Positions 17,416-25,924 of a stretch of DNA of 28,026 bases are shown in pieces (within the stretch, counting starts at the first letter, position 1; every line of letters begins with the position of its first letter). This stretch comes from an uncultured Demequina sp. (GTDB lineage: Bacteria > Actinomycetota > Actinomycetes > Actinomycetales > Demequinaceae). The notes beneath the pieces are model-generated. The model was not told where the DNA came from and searched no databases. It saw only the letters and a program-made list of their open reading frames with translations. Location: contig CALALQ010000257.1 in the NCBI GenBank assembly GCA_937925595.1, positions 1 to 28,026 of the forward strand, written 5' to 3'. Both the position numbers and the translations under genes were made by a program.

Positions 17416-17452
17416 ACCCAGCTCCCTCCGCCCGCGCCGCCGCGCCACTTGC

Positions 17453-20400
17453 TCACTTCACCTCACAGGCGTGGCCGTTGAGCGTGAACGCCGTCGGCTC
17501 ATTGAGCGCGCCCGAGAACCCGCCCAAGAAGCCAAAGGTGATCCGCTCCCCCGGCTTGAGCTTGCCGTTGTAGTGGAGGTTCTCGACGCTCACGGCACTG
17601 TCGGTCTGCGTCACGTCGCCGCTCCACAGCTGGGTGATCTGCTCGTTGCCGGTGAACGACCAGTCGAGGGTCCAGCCACCGATCGGCTCCGTCCCGATGT
17701 TCTTGAGCCATACCTGGGTGTTGAAGCCGCCCGGCCACACGCCATGGATGATGTACTCCACCTCGCAGTACGGAGCGGGCGGCTGAGGCACGTCGAGCGC
17801 GATGCCGAGGATGATCGGGTCGTGGTCGGAGGTCCGGTACATGTCCGGAGCGAACAGACTGTCGATCTGCCCCGCCGACTTGAAGTTGGTGTTGTAGTCC
17901 AGCACCGGCACCTCATCGGAGTTGATGTGGAACTCCGTCACACCCGTGACCTGCTCGAGCATCGCCGGGGAAACCAGCGCGTAGTCGAGGTAGCCCCACT
18001 GGCCGTCGAACACGTAGCTGTAGCCGCCAAGGCTGAGGTCCGTGTAGCCCGCGTCGATGAACGTCGAGATGGGGTCCTCCATCGCGTACGAGTTCATGTC
18101 GCCCATGACGATCACGTCCTGGTCGCCATTGCCGGCCCCGCCGCTCGCGATCCAGTCAAGAATCGCCTGCGCCGCCTTGGTGCGCTCGGCGTTCCAGCAG
18201 CCGGCACCGTCGCCCTGGTCCGCGTCGGGACCACTGCCGCTGGGGCACGAGCCCTTCGACTTCAGGTGGTTCATCACGAGCGTGAGGTCCTCCCCGGTCG
18301 CGAGCTCGGTGAACGACTGGGCCAGCGTCGGGCGGTGGTGGTCGTCGTTGAACCGGGGGTCGACGCTCGAGTCGAGCACCGTGTGCGGCCCAGCGAGCGC
18401 GACCGTGTCCGTCCGGTAAATCGCGCCCACGCGGATCACGTCGGTTCCCAGCACTCCGGTGTCGACGCTCGCCCACACATCGGTCCCCTCGAGCGCATTG
18501 AGGCCCGACGCTAGGTCGGCTGCCGCGTCGACGCCCGGCGTGTTCTCCAGTTCCATGAGGCCAATGACATCGGCATCGAGAGCGCCGAGCGCTGCGAGCA
18601 GCTTCACTCGCTGACGCTCGAACTCGAGCGCGCTCTCGGCGCCGCGGCACTCCTGCTCGTTGCCGACCGGCCCACACTGCGCGCCACCGGCGTTGAGGGT
18701 GAGGAAGTAATTGAGCACGTTGAAGCTCGCGACCTTGAGACGGCCACCCACCTCTTCGGGCGCCGTGGGGCGCGGGTTCTCGCTCACGAACTCCGGGACC
18801 ACGCCGCCAGGAACCAGCCCGGTGTCGCTGAGGTCCTGCACCGGGCGCACCCGGTAAGCGTTGGGCGAGGCGCTGTTGCCTGCCCACGTGTAGGTCATCA
18901 CGCCGGTCAGCCCAGTCACCGAGTCGCCGCCCCTGATGGGGTTGTCGGCGGTGAGCGGGTTTCCGCCTCCGCCGAACACGACGGGGTCGCCGTTCTGGTT
19001 CTGCAGCGCGTCATCGATCTTGATGCGATTGAGGTTGTTGGCCGCCTGCACGGCGGCCGCAGCGGCCCCCGGCGCGGCCACGGCGGTGGGCTGGTCGAGG
19101 CGATCGCCGCTCGAGAGCACCAGTTCGCCAAAGCGGCCCAGCTGGAAGTACTCGGTCACAGAGAGCTCCTGCTCGAAGGTGACGAGCATTCCCTCCCAGC
19201 GCTCCGGTTCGGTGAGCGAGGCGAATGGCATCTCCACGACGGCTGGCGTCACCGCGTTGCCGCTCGAGACCACGTCGATGCCCGTCACCGAGCTCAGCTG
19301 TGTCTGCCCCTCGAACTCCCCCACCGTTCCGGTCACGCGCACCTCGTCGCCAAGGCTCACCGAGTTGTTGTTCCCGTTGAAGACGAACAGGCCCTCGGAG
19401 GTCGCCGGGTCATCGTCCGCGTCCGCGTCCCTCGACTGCACGTAGAAGCCACGCAGCGCGGGCTGCGCGCCCTCGTAGTCACCCACGACGATGCCCTCGA
19501 TCGTCACGATCTGGTTGTTGAGCGGCGAGGTCTCGCCCGATCCCTGCACCGCGCTGATGGGCGTGATGCCGCCGCTCACGGCGAACGTCGCGGTGACATC
19601 CGCGGCCATGGTGTCCGGGGGATCGTTCGCATCGAGATCACTGACCGACGCTGCGGTCACCACCGCGGTGCAGCTCGCCTCATCCGGCAGCGCGGTGCTC
19701 GGCGTGAACGTGAAAGTGGTGGGACCGCCCGTGACCGCGCCGGCCACATGCGAGCCGGCACAGCTGAGGCTGATCGCGCCACTTGCGAGCGCGACCGGCT
19801 CCGAGAACGTCACGGTCACCACGGCGCTCGGGTGCACGCCCACGGCCCCGTCCGCCGGGGCGATCGACGTCACCGTGGGCGCCGCGTCCTCGACCGGCCC
19901 CCCGCCACACGTCGCGGTGTGCGAGCCCAGCCCGTCGAAGGTGTTGTTCGCGTAACCGACCCACTCGTCGGCTGGGTCGAACGCCGTGCTCCCGTCCGTG
20001 CGACCCGAGCAGATGGTCTCGGCCCGCCTAATCGTGTTGTCGGCCGTCGACGTCAGACCAGTGCCCCACTCAGTTCCGGGGTCAACGCCGATCTGTCCGA
20101 TCACGTCGAGCGTCCCGCCGGGGCCCACGAGCGCGATCGCGTCGTCGCCGTTGAAGAAGCCAGAGCCGCTGGTCAGGTCTGCCTGCGCAAGGATCGCAGC
20201 ATCAGAACTCGCATGCGCGAGCACGAACACGTCCCCGGCCGCGAGCGTCCCGCTCAGCGCGATGGTCAGCCCGGGGGTGGTGCTGCCGTTGAAGTACTGC
20301 ACCACGCTGTAGCCGGTGAGACTCACGTCGGCTCCGGTGCCGTTGTAGATCTCGAGCGCCTTGTTGTTGGAGCTGCCTTCGACGTACTCCGAGAAGAACA

Positions 20401-20560
20401 GGTCGCTCGCGACACCCTCGTCACCGACGGCGGTGGGTGCCGCGATGAACGTCGCACCCACCAGCAGCGCACTGAGGGCCGCGGCCGCAGTTCTCGCTCG
20501 CAGTCGGGTGGACTCAGCAGACCTAGCGGTGCCGAACGGTGCGGGGCAATGCGAAGACAT
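17453..20560 (-). CDS. Secreted ExeM/NucH-like nuclease with LTD and C-terminal CBM2 domains
   Basis: A 1035-residue exported protein. Residues 18-46 form an arginine-rich n-region and hydrophobic signal peptide. A lamin-tail domain follows (about 48-215, SEYVEGSSNNKALEIYNG), then an Ig-like domain (about 226-330) and an OB-like region (about 335-580). The endonuclease/exonuclease/phosphatase domain spans about 607-925, with SFNVLNYF, LMELEN (E670/E672), NHLKSKG (H765), GDMNSY (D821, N823) and the terminal SDHDPI (D912-D914). Residues 931-1035 are a family 2 carbohydrate-binding module with bounding C932 and C1032 and exposed tryptophans (W963, W967, W979). It should degrade extracellular nucleic acid while bound to cellulose or chitin. 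ATG 20560 has GGGAG five bases upstream; a longer reading adds no signal-like sequence. Confidence 0.9.
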   Translation of the reverse strand: MSSHCPAPFGTARSAESTRLRARTAAAALSALLVGATFIAAPTAVGDEGVASDLFFSEYVEGSSNNKALEIYNGTGADVSLTGYSVVQYFNGSTTPGLTIALSGTLAAGDVFVLAHASSDAAILAQADLTSGSGFFNGDDAIALVGPGGTLDVIGQIGVDPGTEWGTGLTSTADNTIRRAETICSGRTDGSTAFDPADEWVGYANNTFDGLGSHTATCGGGPVEDAAPTVTSIAPADGAVGVHPSAVVTVTFSEPVALASGAISLSCAGSHVAGAVTGGPTTFTFTPSTALPDEASCTAVVTAASVSDLDANDPPDTMAADVTATFAVSGGITPISAVQGSGETSPLNNQIVTIEGIVVGDYEGAQPALRGFYVQSRDADADDDPATSEGLFVFNGNNNSVSLGDEVRVTGTVGEFEGQTQLSSVTGIDVVSSGNAVTPAVVEMPFASLTEPERWEGMLVTFEQELSVTEYFQLGRFGELVLSSGDRLDQPTAVAAPGAAAAAVQAANNLNRIKIDDALQNQNGDPVVFGGGGNPLTADNPIRGGDSVTGLTGVMTYTWAGNSASPNAYRVRPVQDLSDTGLVPGGVVPEFVSENPRPTAPEEVGGRLKVASFNVLNYFLTLNAGGAQCGPVGNEQECRGAESALEFERQRVKLLAALGALDADVIGLMELENTPGVDAAADLASGLNALEGTDVWASVDTGVLGTDVIRVGAIYRTDTVALAGPHTVLDSSVDPRFNDDHHRPTLAQSFTELATGEDLTLVMNHLKSKGSCPSGSGPDADQGDGAGCWNAERTKAAQAILDWIASGGAGNGDQDVIVMGDMNSYAMEDPISTFIDAGYTDLSLGGYSYVFDGQWGYLDYALVSPAMLEQVTGVTEFHINSDEVPVLDYNTNFKSAGQIDSLFAPDMYRTSDHDPIILGIALDVPQPPAPYCEVEYIIHGVWPGGFNTQVWLKNIGTEPIGGWTLDWSFTGNEQITQLWSGDVTQTDSAVSVENLHYNGKLKPGERITFGFLGGFSGALNEPTAFTLNGHACEVK

Positions 20561-20720
20561 GAAGACTCCCTTGTCCGATTTGTCGCAATAGTCCCACGGT
20601 ACGGACTCGTCGCAACTTCCGCGAACTGGGCCGTCCCGTGGGGAGCGCGCGGGCGGCGCGGGCGGGGTGACGGAGCCGAGGGCGGGCGCCGCTAGGAACC
20701 ACCCGCGCACAGCCCTATGA

Positions 20721-20741
20721 CCCGCCTTACGCGAAGGCGGG
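20721..20741. terminator. 8-bp perfect hairpin over the stop of the DUF222/HNH gene
   Basis: CCCGCCTT and AAGGCGGG enclose the five-base loop ACGCG. The hairpin includes the last codons and the TAA of the DUF222/HNH gene. It could end that transcript before the nuclease gene, but it lacks a T-run. Confidence 0.45.
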
Positions 20742-22091
20742 TGCGGGGCGGCTCGCTAACGGCGGCGACGCATCGACGGGCGTCGCAAACGCCGGCACCC
20801 ATTCACGCTCCGGATCCACCGTGGCAGGCGGCTTGAACCACACGTGCCCCTCATGGACCCGTATCTCCCACCCGAAGTCATGCAACCGATGGTGGCAACC
20901 CACACACAGCAGCACACCGTTGTCGATGTCGGAGCGGCCCTCCATGGACCAGAACGTGATGTGGTGAACGTCGCAGCGCGCCACGATCTCGCCGCAGCGC
21001 GCGCAGCCCTTGTCACGAATCGCGATCGCGATTCGCTGGGCGGGGGTAAAGCACCTGGTAGCGCGGCCAAGGTCGAGCGGCAGCCCAGCTCCGCCCATCA
21101 CTGCTGGCATCACGGCCATGTCCACGGCGAATCGGCGCAAGGCCTCGAGGCTGATAGGTCCGGACAGCCCGTGGCAGTCGGCCACTCCCTCGCCAGACTT
21201 CAACGCCTGCTCGTCGACGGTCACGACCATCACCGTCTTGGTCCCGGACGCGGGGTCCTGGCAGCCCATTGAGTGGTTGGCCATGGCGGCAAAGACGTCG
21301 GCACGGATCTGACCCTCGTTGCGACGCTCGCCGTCGGGCAGGTCGCGCTCGGTGCCCATCTGCTTGCGGACCTCGCCCTCGATCCACGTCACGAGCGGCG
21401 CCGCAGTGGTCACATCGAGCCGCCCGTGGATCCCCACCATGCCGTCCGACTCTCGCGAGAACGTCACGTACCTCTGCGCACGGTGGCGGCGGTCGCGCTC
21501 GCGCACGGCCTCGTGGTCCGCCGCGAGCTCACGATCACAGCGCCGCGCAAGCTCCTTGGGCGTCATGCGAATCCCGGCCTTCACGAGCGCCTGCTCCAAA
21601 GACACAGTGGGAGCACTCAGCGCCTCAAGCAGCCCGCGAATCATCACCGCCTTCTCGGAGGCAAGCTCTCCAGCTGCCACGGCTCGGGAGATCGTCTCAA
21701 ACAACACCGCGGACTCCGCATAGCCCGGCCCGGAAGCCCCCACCAAGAGGCCGTCTGCGCCCAGCCCCGCATCAGCGTCGGCCATTGCCTTGCCGACCGA
21801 AAGGAGCCGGCTGGCCTCCCCCGTCGACATCTGACCGCGCTGCGCCACGAGCGACGGCGCCCCCGCGAATCCCTTGGCGCGCGCGTAACGATCGCGCCCC
21901 GCGTCAACCGTGGACAGCGTCTCGATGCGCCGAGCGAGCGTGGCCATGATCGCCTCCGCTGACGTGCGCACGCGCCCCAGCGCGGACAGCCATTCGGCCG
22001 CCTGGTCACCTGTGAGACCCTCCGGATCCACGCCATTGAGCGCGGCGAGGGCCACCGCGTGCTCGATGATCGCGTCCGTGGAGATCTGCAT
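20727..22091 (-). CDS. DUF222 / HNH endonuclease domain protein (13E12-repeat family)
   Basis: A 454-residue protein of the family known from the mycobacterial 13E12 repeats. The N-terminal DUF222 region is mostly helical (about 10-330). The C-terminal HNH nuclease domain reads CARCGEIVARCDVHHITFW, then DNGVLLCVGCHHRLHD, with paired cysteines for structural zinc and the catalytic histidines. Members are common and often multicopy in Actinobacteria, and sometimes lie in mobile regions. Their role is not settled. ATG at 22091 lacks a good ribosome binding site. The gene stands alone between etfA and the nuclease, interrupting the usual etfBA-cysteine desulfurase order, which suggests insertion. 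Confidence 0.88.
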   Translation of the reverse strand: MQISTDAIIEHAVALAALNGVDPEGLTGDQAAEWLSALGRVRTSAEAIMATLARRIETLSTVDAGRDRYARAKGFAGAPSLVAQRGQMSTGEASRLLSVGKAMADADAGLGADGLLVGASGPGYAESAVLFETISRAVAAGELASEKAVMIRGLLEALSAPTVSLEQALVKAGIRMTPKELARRCDRELAADHEAVRERDRRHRAQRYVTFSRESDGMVGIHGRLDVTTAAPLVTWIEGEVRKQMGTERDLPDGERRNEGQIRADVFAAMANHSMGCQDPASGTKTVMVVTVDEQALKSGEGVADCHGLSGPISLEALRRFAVDMAVMPAVMGGAGLPLDLGRATRCFTPAQRIAIAIRDKGCARCGEIVARCDVHHITFWSMEGRSDIDNGVLLCVGCHHRLHDFGWEIRVHEGHVWFKPPATVDPEREWVPAFATPVDASPPLASRPAPAFA

Positions 22092-22162
22092 GACTCAAGT
22101 CAAACAGGGACCACTGACATAAAGGCCAAAGTGCCCAAATCTGTGGAAAACGCGAGCCGGGC

Positions 22163-23110
22163 CTACGCCCCCCGCACCTCACGGATCCGCGCAATCGCGG
22201 CAGGCAGCACATCGAACAGCGAACCCACCACGCCAAAGTCCGCAATCTCGAAGATCGGCGCGTCAGGGTCAAGGTTCACGGCCACGATGGTTCCGGACGC
22301 CTGCATGCCGCCGCGGTGATGCACGGCACCCGAAATACCAGCGGCGACGTAGAGCGCGGGCGTCACGGTCGTGCCCGTCTGGCCCACCATGTGCTCGTGG
22401 CTGATCCAGCCCTCGTCGGTCGCGTCACGAGACGCGCCGACAGCCCCGCCAAGCAGCTCGGCGAACTCGCGGATCAGCGAGTAGTCGCCTCCGGTTCCGC
22501 GCCCACCGGACACCACAACGGGGGCCTCGGCAAGGGGAACACCGTCCGACGCCTCAACGGCTTCCACCGCAACCACGGCTTCTCGCGTGGTCGGGGGCTC
22601 AAAGGCAACGGCCACCACGGCGGGCGCGTCTGCACCCTCAACGGGAACAGCCTGCGTCGTGTTGGGCCGGATGCCAACGATCGCGCGATCGGCGACGATC
22701 CGCGTGCGCACGTTCCAGGTGGCCGCGAACACGGTTTGGAAGGTCTCAACATGGCCGTCGACAAGCTCCGCACCAGCAGCATCAACCACCACACCGGCCC
22801 CGGTCGCCAAAGCAAGGCGCGTCACGATCTCCTTATTGACGAAGGTCGAGACAACAACCAGCACATCGGCAGCACCCACGGCCGCCTCGAGCGCCGCCGC
22901 GACGGCAGCAGCCACCCGCACCTGCGGCGCGACCACACGCACCTCGGTGGCGCCGTATTCACCCAACTGGGCCACAGCGTCGGGCCCGGGCTCTCCGCCA
23001 AGCCACACCGCAACCACATCGCCAAGCGAGCGGCCAAGCGTCAGCGCCTCGAGCGTGGGCTGGGAGACCTCGTCACCGTGACGCTCAACGAGAACGGCAA
23101 CCGTCGTCAT
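22163..23110 (-). CDS. etfA: Electron transfer flavoprotein alpha subunit
   Basis: A 315-residue FAD-binding subunit that, with EtfB, carries electrons from acyl-CoA and other dehydrogenases to the quinone pool. The C-terminal FAD domain has SGGRG (201-205), VGQTG (242-246), LYVAAGISGAVHHRGGM (253-269), then AVNLDPDAPIFEIADFGVVG. Two positions differ from the common consensus: VGQTG is followed by T rather than K or R, and the final VGDL motif reads VGSL. Neither should abolish binding. The ATG overlaps the etfB stop by four bases. Confidence 0.95.
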   Translation of the reverse strand: MTTVAVLVERHGDEVSQPTLEALTLGRSLGDVVAVWLGGEPGPDAVAQLGEYGATEVRVVAPQVRVAAAVAAALEAAVGAADVLVVVSTFVNKEIVTRLALATGAGVVVDAAGAELVDGHVETFQTVFAATWNVRTRIVADRAIVGIRPNTTQAVPVEGADAPAVVAVAFEPPTTREAVVAVEAVEASDGVPLAEAPVVVSGGRGTGGDYSLIREFAELLGGAVGASRDATDEGWISHEHMVGQTGTTVTPALYVAAGISGAVHHRGGMQASGTIVAVNLDPDAPIFEIADFGVVGSLFDVLPAAIARIREVRGA

Positions 23111-23892
23111 GCGAGCCCCCTCTCGATGAGGAAGTCGGCAAGCAAGCGGCCGCCCTCCCCCGTGTCCGTGACGATGACCGGCGTGCGCGCCTCGCGCGGG
23201 GACGCATCGACAACAACGGTGCGCGCGGCGCCAGCCCCAACGGTCGCGGCGTCAACGCCAAGATCAGATAGCGACCACGTCTCCACCACCGCGGTGCGCG
23301 CGGCCATGATCATCTTGAAGTTGGGGTAGCGCGGCTTGTTCGCCTCGTCGGTCACGGACACGACCGCGGGCAGCGGAGCAGACAGCGTCTCGTGCGCGTC
23401 GGGCAGGTGCCGCTCGATGGTCGCCACTCCGTCGGCGACAGACAGCGACGACGCCAACGTCAGCTGCGCCCAATCGAGTTCCACCGCGAGCGCCGTTGGC
23501 AGCATTGACGTGAGCCCGTCGAGAGCCGCCATGCCCGTAATCACCAGGTCCAGCGGCGCCTCGTCGTGCACACGCCGCACCGCCGCAGCCAAGACCCGCG
23601 CGGTCCCAAACACATCGGACCCGGCGATCGCAGCGTCGGACACGTGGATTGCCCGCCCAACGCCCAACTGGAGGGCCTTACGCACGGCGGCCACAGCGTC
23701 CGGCCCGCCAACGGTGAGCGCAATCACTTCCCCGGAACCCGCCGCCTCGACGAGCTGCAGTGCGGCCTCGACCGCGTTCTCGTCGAGCTCGTTCATGGAG
23801 CCGTCGTCAGCAGTGCGGGTGACGGTGCCGTCCGTGAAGGAGCGGTTGGATTGGAGGTCGGGCGTGAACTTGACGGTGACGAGAACGCGCAT
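23107..23892 (-). CDS. etfB: Electron transfer flavoprotein beta subunit
   Basis: A 261-residue partner of EtfA that holds AMP and forms the heterodimer. It begins MRVLVTVKFTPD and has the ELDENAVEAALQLVEA helix and EVIALTVGGPDA strand. The conserved GxDVFGTARVLAAAV region and LVITGMAALDG follow, then the PRYPNFKMIMAAR segment characteristic of EtfB. No Shine-Dalgarno sequence precedes the ATG; a TAGGCT -10 ends seven bases upstream. etfB and etfA form a two-gene operon coupled by an ATGA overlap. Confidence 0.95.
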   Translation of the reverse strand: MRVLVTVKFTPDLQSNRSFTDGTVTRTADDGSMNELDENAVEAALQLVEAAGSGEVIALTVGGPDAVAAVRKALQLGVGRAIHVSDAAIAGSDVFGTARVLAAAVRRVHDEAPLDLVITGMAALDGLTSMLPTALAVELDWAQLTLASSLSVADGVATIERHLPDAHETLSAPLPAVVSVTDEANKPRYPNFKMIMAARTAVVETWSLSDLGVDAATVGAGAARTVVVDASPREARTPVIVTDTGEGGRLLADFLIERGLA

Positions 23893-23899
23893 GGGCTCA

Positions 23900-23905
23900 A
23901 GCCTA
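23900..23905 (-). promoter_or_regulatory. -10 element of etfBA, predicted leaderless
   Basis: TAGGCT on the minus strand is followed by seven bases and the etfB ATG at 23892. There is no ribosome binding site and no clear -35. Confidence 0.5.
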
Positions 23906-23947
23906 GTGGTGGCCCGGTTGGGCGTTATGCCCGACGCTATGCCCGGC

Positions 23948-24031
23948 TTACTCGCCCACCTTCAGTGGCCGCGTGGCAGGGACCACCGCGAGCGCGAGCA
24001 CCGACACGATGCCAACGACAAGCAGGCGGGA
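23948..24031 (-). pseudogene. Possible C-terminal remnant of a membrane protein
   Basis: In the 222-bp spacer between etfB and the next gene, one minus-strand frame reads 27 codons to a TAA. They contain one hydrophobic helix (LLVVGIVSVLALAVV) followed by PATRPLKVGE. This looks like the last transmembrane helix and tail of a transporter whose body is gone. No start codon or upstream body is present. It could be chance in G+C-rich DNA. Confidence 0.3.
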
Positions 24032-24102
24032 TGGAGCAGTTGGGACTATAGCGAGACCCTGGCATCCGTCTCGACCTCAGGTACGCCTGTGCAGTCGAAC
24101 CA

Positions 24103-24108
24103 TAAGAT
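24103..24108 (+). promoter_or_regulatory. -10 element of the lipoprotein gene, predicted leaderless
   Basis: TAAGAT is followed by six bases (CGACCC) and the GTG at 24115, with no Shine-Dalgarno sequence. It matches the geometry of the other leaderless candidates in the window. Confidence 0.5.
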
Positions 24109-24114
24109 CGACCC

Positions 24115-24747
24115 GTGGGAGTAGTCGGGAGTGAGCGGACGACCGCGCTGCTACTTGTTGGCGTAGTACTAACCGCCGGTCTTGCAGGATGCACCCAAGA
24201 ACCGCAGCCCGACCCCAATCCAAGCGGACCCTTCTCAGCTGCGATTGTGGCTGCAACGCGCTCCGGTGTAGACGCGTCGCAAGTTGAGATTCTCGAACGA
24301 GCGAACAGTCTGGGCGAAGTCACCTTTGAAGATCTTCGGGAAGCCGTGTCGAACACCTACTCGTGCCTGGACGGTCACAACATCCAGCACACCGAGACGA
24401 TTTCCACGGCCCCCTGGGGATCTCAGACGCTTCGCTACGACATGCGAGTCCCTTCGACTCAAGACACCGACGCTGCGGTCGCGCTCGCCGATGAGTGCGC
24501 GCGGCTATTCTCCGGCGCCGTCGAGACGCTCTACTCGTCTCAACCGGTTGAGGTCGCGCGACAAGACACCTGGCGTGCGGAGTTTGTCGTACCCGCGTTG
24601 CGTGCGTGCCTTGACGATGCGGAAGTACCCTACGATCTCGACGCCGACTTTGCTGAACTGAACGACGTGGCATTCGCGGCAGCGGCGGGCGGTGGTAACC
24701 AGCAGTTGAAGGAGTGCGTCGTGAACATCAGCGAGACGGGCTTCTGA
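24115..24747 (+). CDS. Putative lipoprotein of unknown function
   Basis: A 210-residue protein not recognised as a known family. The signal peptide (TTALLLVGVVLTAGLAG) ends in a lipobox LAGC with C26 as the lipidated residue. A Pro-rich stretch follows (QEPQPDPNPSGP). The mature part has four further cysteines (in YSCLDG, DECARLF, RACLDD and KECVVN), enough for two disulfides. It ends soon after a Gly/Ala-rich segment. It lies 145 bp upstream of an ABC exporter on the same strand but has its own promoter, and the exporter has another, so a functional link is only possible. Confidence 0.75.
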   Translation: MGVVGSERTTALLLVGVVLTAGLAGCTQEPQPDPNPSGPFSAAIVAATRSGVDASQVEILERANSLGEVTFEDLREAVSNTYSCLDGHNIQHTETISTAPWGSQTLRYDMRVPSTQDTDAAVALADECARLFSGAVETLYSSQPVEVARQDTWRAEFVVPALRACLDDAEVPYDLDADFAELNDVAFAAAAGGGNQQLKECVVNISETGF

Positions 24748-24817
24748 GGACAGTGACCACGGGTCTCCTGGGCAGCGTTCGCGAACCGGTGGGGCGAGCA
24801 AAAACCGCTGTGGCAGA

Positions 24818-24846
24818 TTGGCGGACGCGTCGAGTTGAGTTAGTCT
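24818..24846 (+). promoter_or_regulatory. Promoter of the ABC exporter operon
   Basis: A -35 TTGGCG (24818-24823), a 17-bp spacer and a -10 TAGTCT (24841-24846) precede a leader of about 40 bases. GAGGGGG at 24873-24879 can serve as the ribosome binding site. Unlike several other genes here, this message should have a leader. Confidence 0.5.
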
Positions 24847-24892
24847 CGCCAGCAACGCACTGTCGCGCTTACGAGGGGGATTGACGCAGGAC

Positions 24893-25924
24893 ATGGCATC
24901 GAAGGCACGCTCTGGTGGGCTCGCGATTGCGGTCGCGCTCGCCCTCATCGCCCCGCTCGCGGCGGGCATCACTCTCGTCATCGCGCGGTCGGGCGAGTCT
25001 CCCCTCGAGTCAGCGTCCGAGGTTGAGCCGCTCGTGGGTGCCGTCGAGCGGGCCGAGCGCTACCAAGAAGCCACCGTGGCGATCACCGTCAAGTTCGCGA
25101 CGGCCCTGTCCCCCGCGACCAACGCGTCGGGCACGCTGACAGCCCTCGCCCTCGCTCCAGGCAAGGACGTGAATACCGGCACCGTCGCAGGCTCCGTGAA
25201 CAACGCCAAGCTCGTCGCATATAGCTCGAAGTCGCCGCTCTTCCAGGACATTTACCGCGGCCTCAAGGGCGCGGACGTCAAGACCGCGCAGCAACTGCTC
25301 ACGGACCTCGGCTTCTACTCGGGCGCGATCGACGGCGATGCCGGCCCCGCCACGGAGAAGTCCATCAAGGCCTTCAACGCCAAGTACGGCTGGGGCAAGG
25401 ACAACGGCACGCTGGGCCTCGCGAGCCTCGTATGGGTGGGACAAGCGCCCGTCACGGTCGCCGAGGTCTCCGTCACCCTTGGCCAGCAGGTGAGCCCCGG
25501 CACGGAGCTGTTCACGACCACCGCCGGCCTCGCATCGATCGCGGTCACCGAGACCCCCAACCTCCCCTCGGGCGGCGACACCACGCTCACGGCCAACGGC
25601 GTCACCGTCCCCTACGTCGTGGGTTCGGGTGCCGTGACGGAACCCGACGCCGTGGCCGAGATCGCGGCGACCATGGGCACCACCACGGAGGGCGTGGGCA
25701 CGGTCGCCCTGGTAGAGCCGCAAGTTGTGGGCACCGTTCCCAGTTCGGCGGTGTTCGCCGACGAGACCGGTGGCACGTGCATCTTCCCGGATGTCACCGG
25801 CGCGCCCGTCGCGGTCACCCCAACGGGCGGTACGCTCGGCACCGTCGATTTGGACGAGTCGCTCGTTGGCCAGCCCGTACTCATCAACCCGCGCGACGTG
25901 CGCGAGGACCTGACGTGCGGCTAG
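24893..25924 (+). CDS. Membrane-anchored adaptor with peptidoglycan-binding domain
   Basis: A 343-residue protein with one N-terminal membrane helix (about 9-31), so the rest faces outward. Two half-lipoyl-like segments flank the centre (GTLTALALAPGKDVNTGTVAG and VTLGQQVSPGTELFTTT), as in HlyD/MacA adaptors. Where those have a coiled coil, this one has a peptidoglycan-binding_1 domain (about 118-165: LKGADVKTAQQLLTDLGFY and IDGDAGPATEKSIKAFNAKYG). Beta-rich sequence completes it. It should link the ABC transporter encoded next to the cell wall. TTG at 24881 is an alternative start; the ATG is chosen as the more usual codon. Its stop overlaps the ATPase start by ten bases. Confidence 0.78.
   Translation: MASKARSGGLAIAVALALIAPLAAGITLVIARSGESPLESASEVEPLVGAVERAERYQEATVAITVKFATALSPATNASGTLTALALAPGKDVNTGTVAGSVNNAKLVAYSSKSPLFQDIYRGLKGADVKTAQQLLTDLGFYSGAIDGDAGPATEKSIKAFNAKYGWGKDNGTLGLASLVWVGQAPVTVAEVSVTLGQQVSPGTELFTTTAGLASIAVTETPNLPSGGDTTLTANGVTVPYVVGSGAVTEPDAVAEIAATMGTTTEGVGTVALVEPQVVGTVPSSAVFADETGGTCIFPDVTGAPVAVTPTGGTLGTVDLDESLVGQPVLINPRDVREDLTCG

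Noticed and set aside
20561..20710. A longer start for the secreted nuclease
   Set aside because: It would bury the signal peptide behind 50 unlike residues. ATG 20560 has GGGAG at the right distance.
22141..22150. A TGTGGAAAA stretch resembling a DnaA box
   Set aside because: It is a single mismatched site without a cluster or origin genes nearby.
25432..25914. An N-terminal extension of the ABC ATPase
   Set aside because: The extra residues are an out-of-frame reading of the adaptor gene. The conserved ATPase begins right at GTG 25915.
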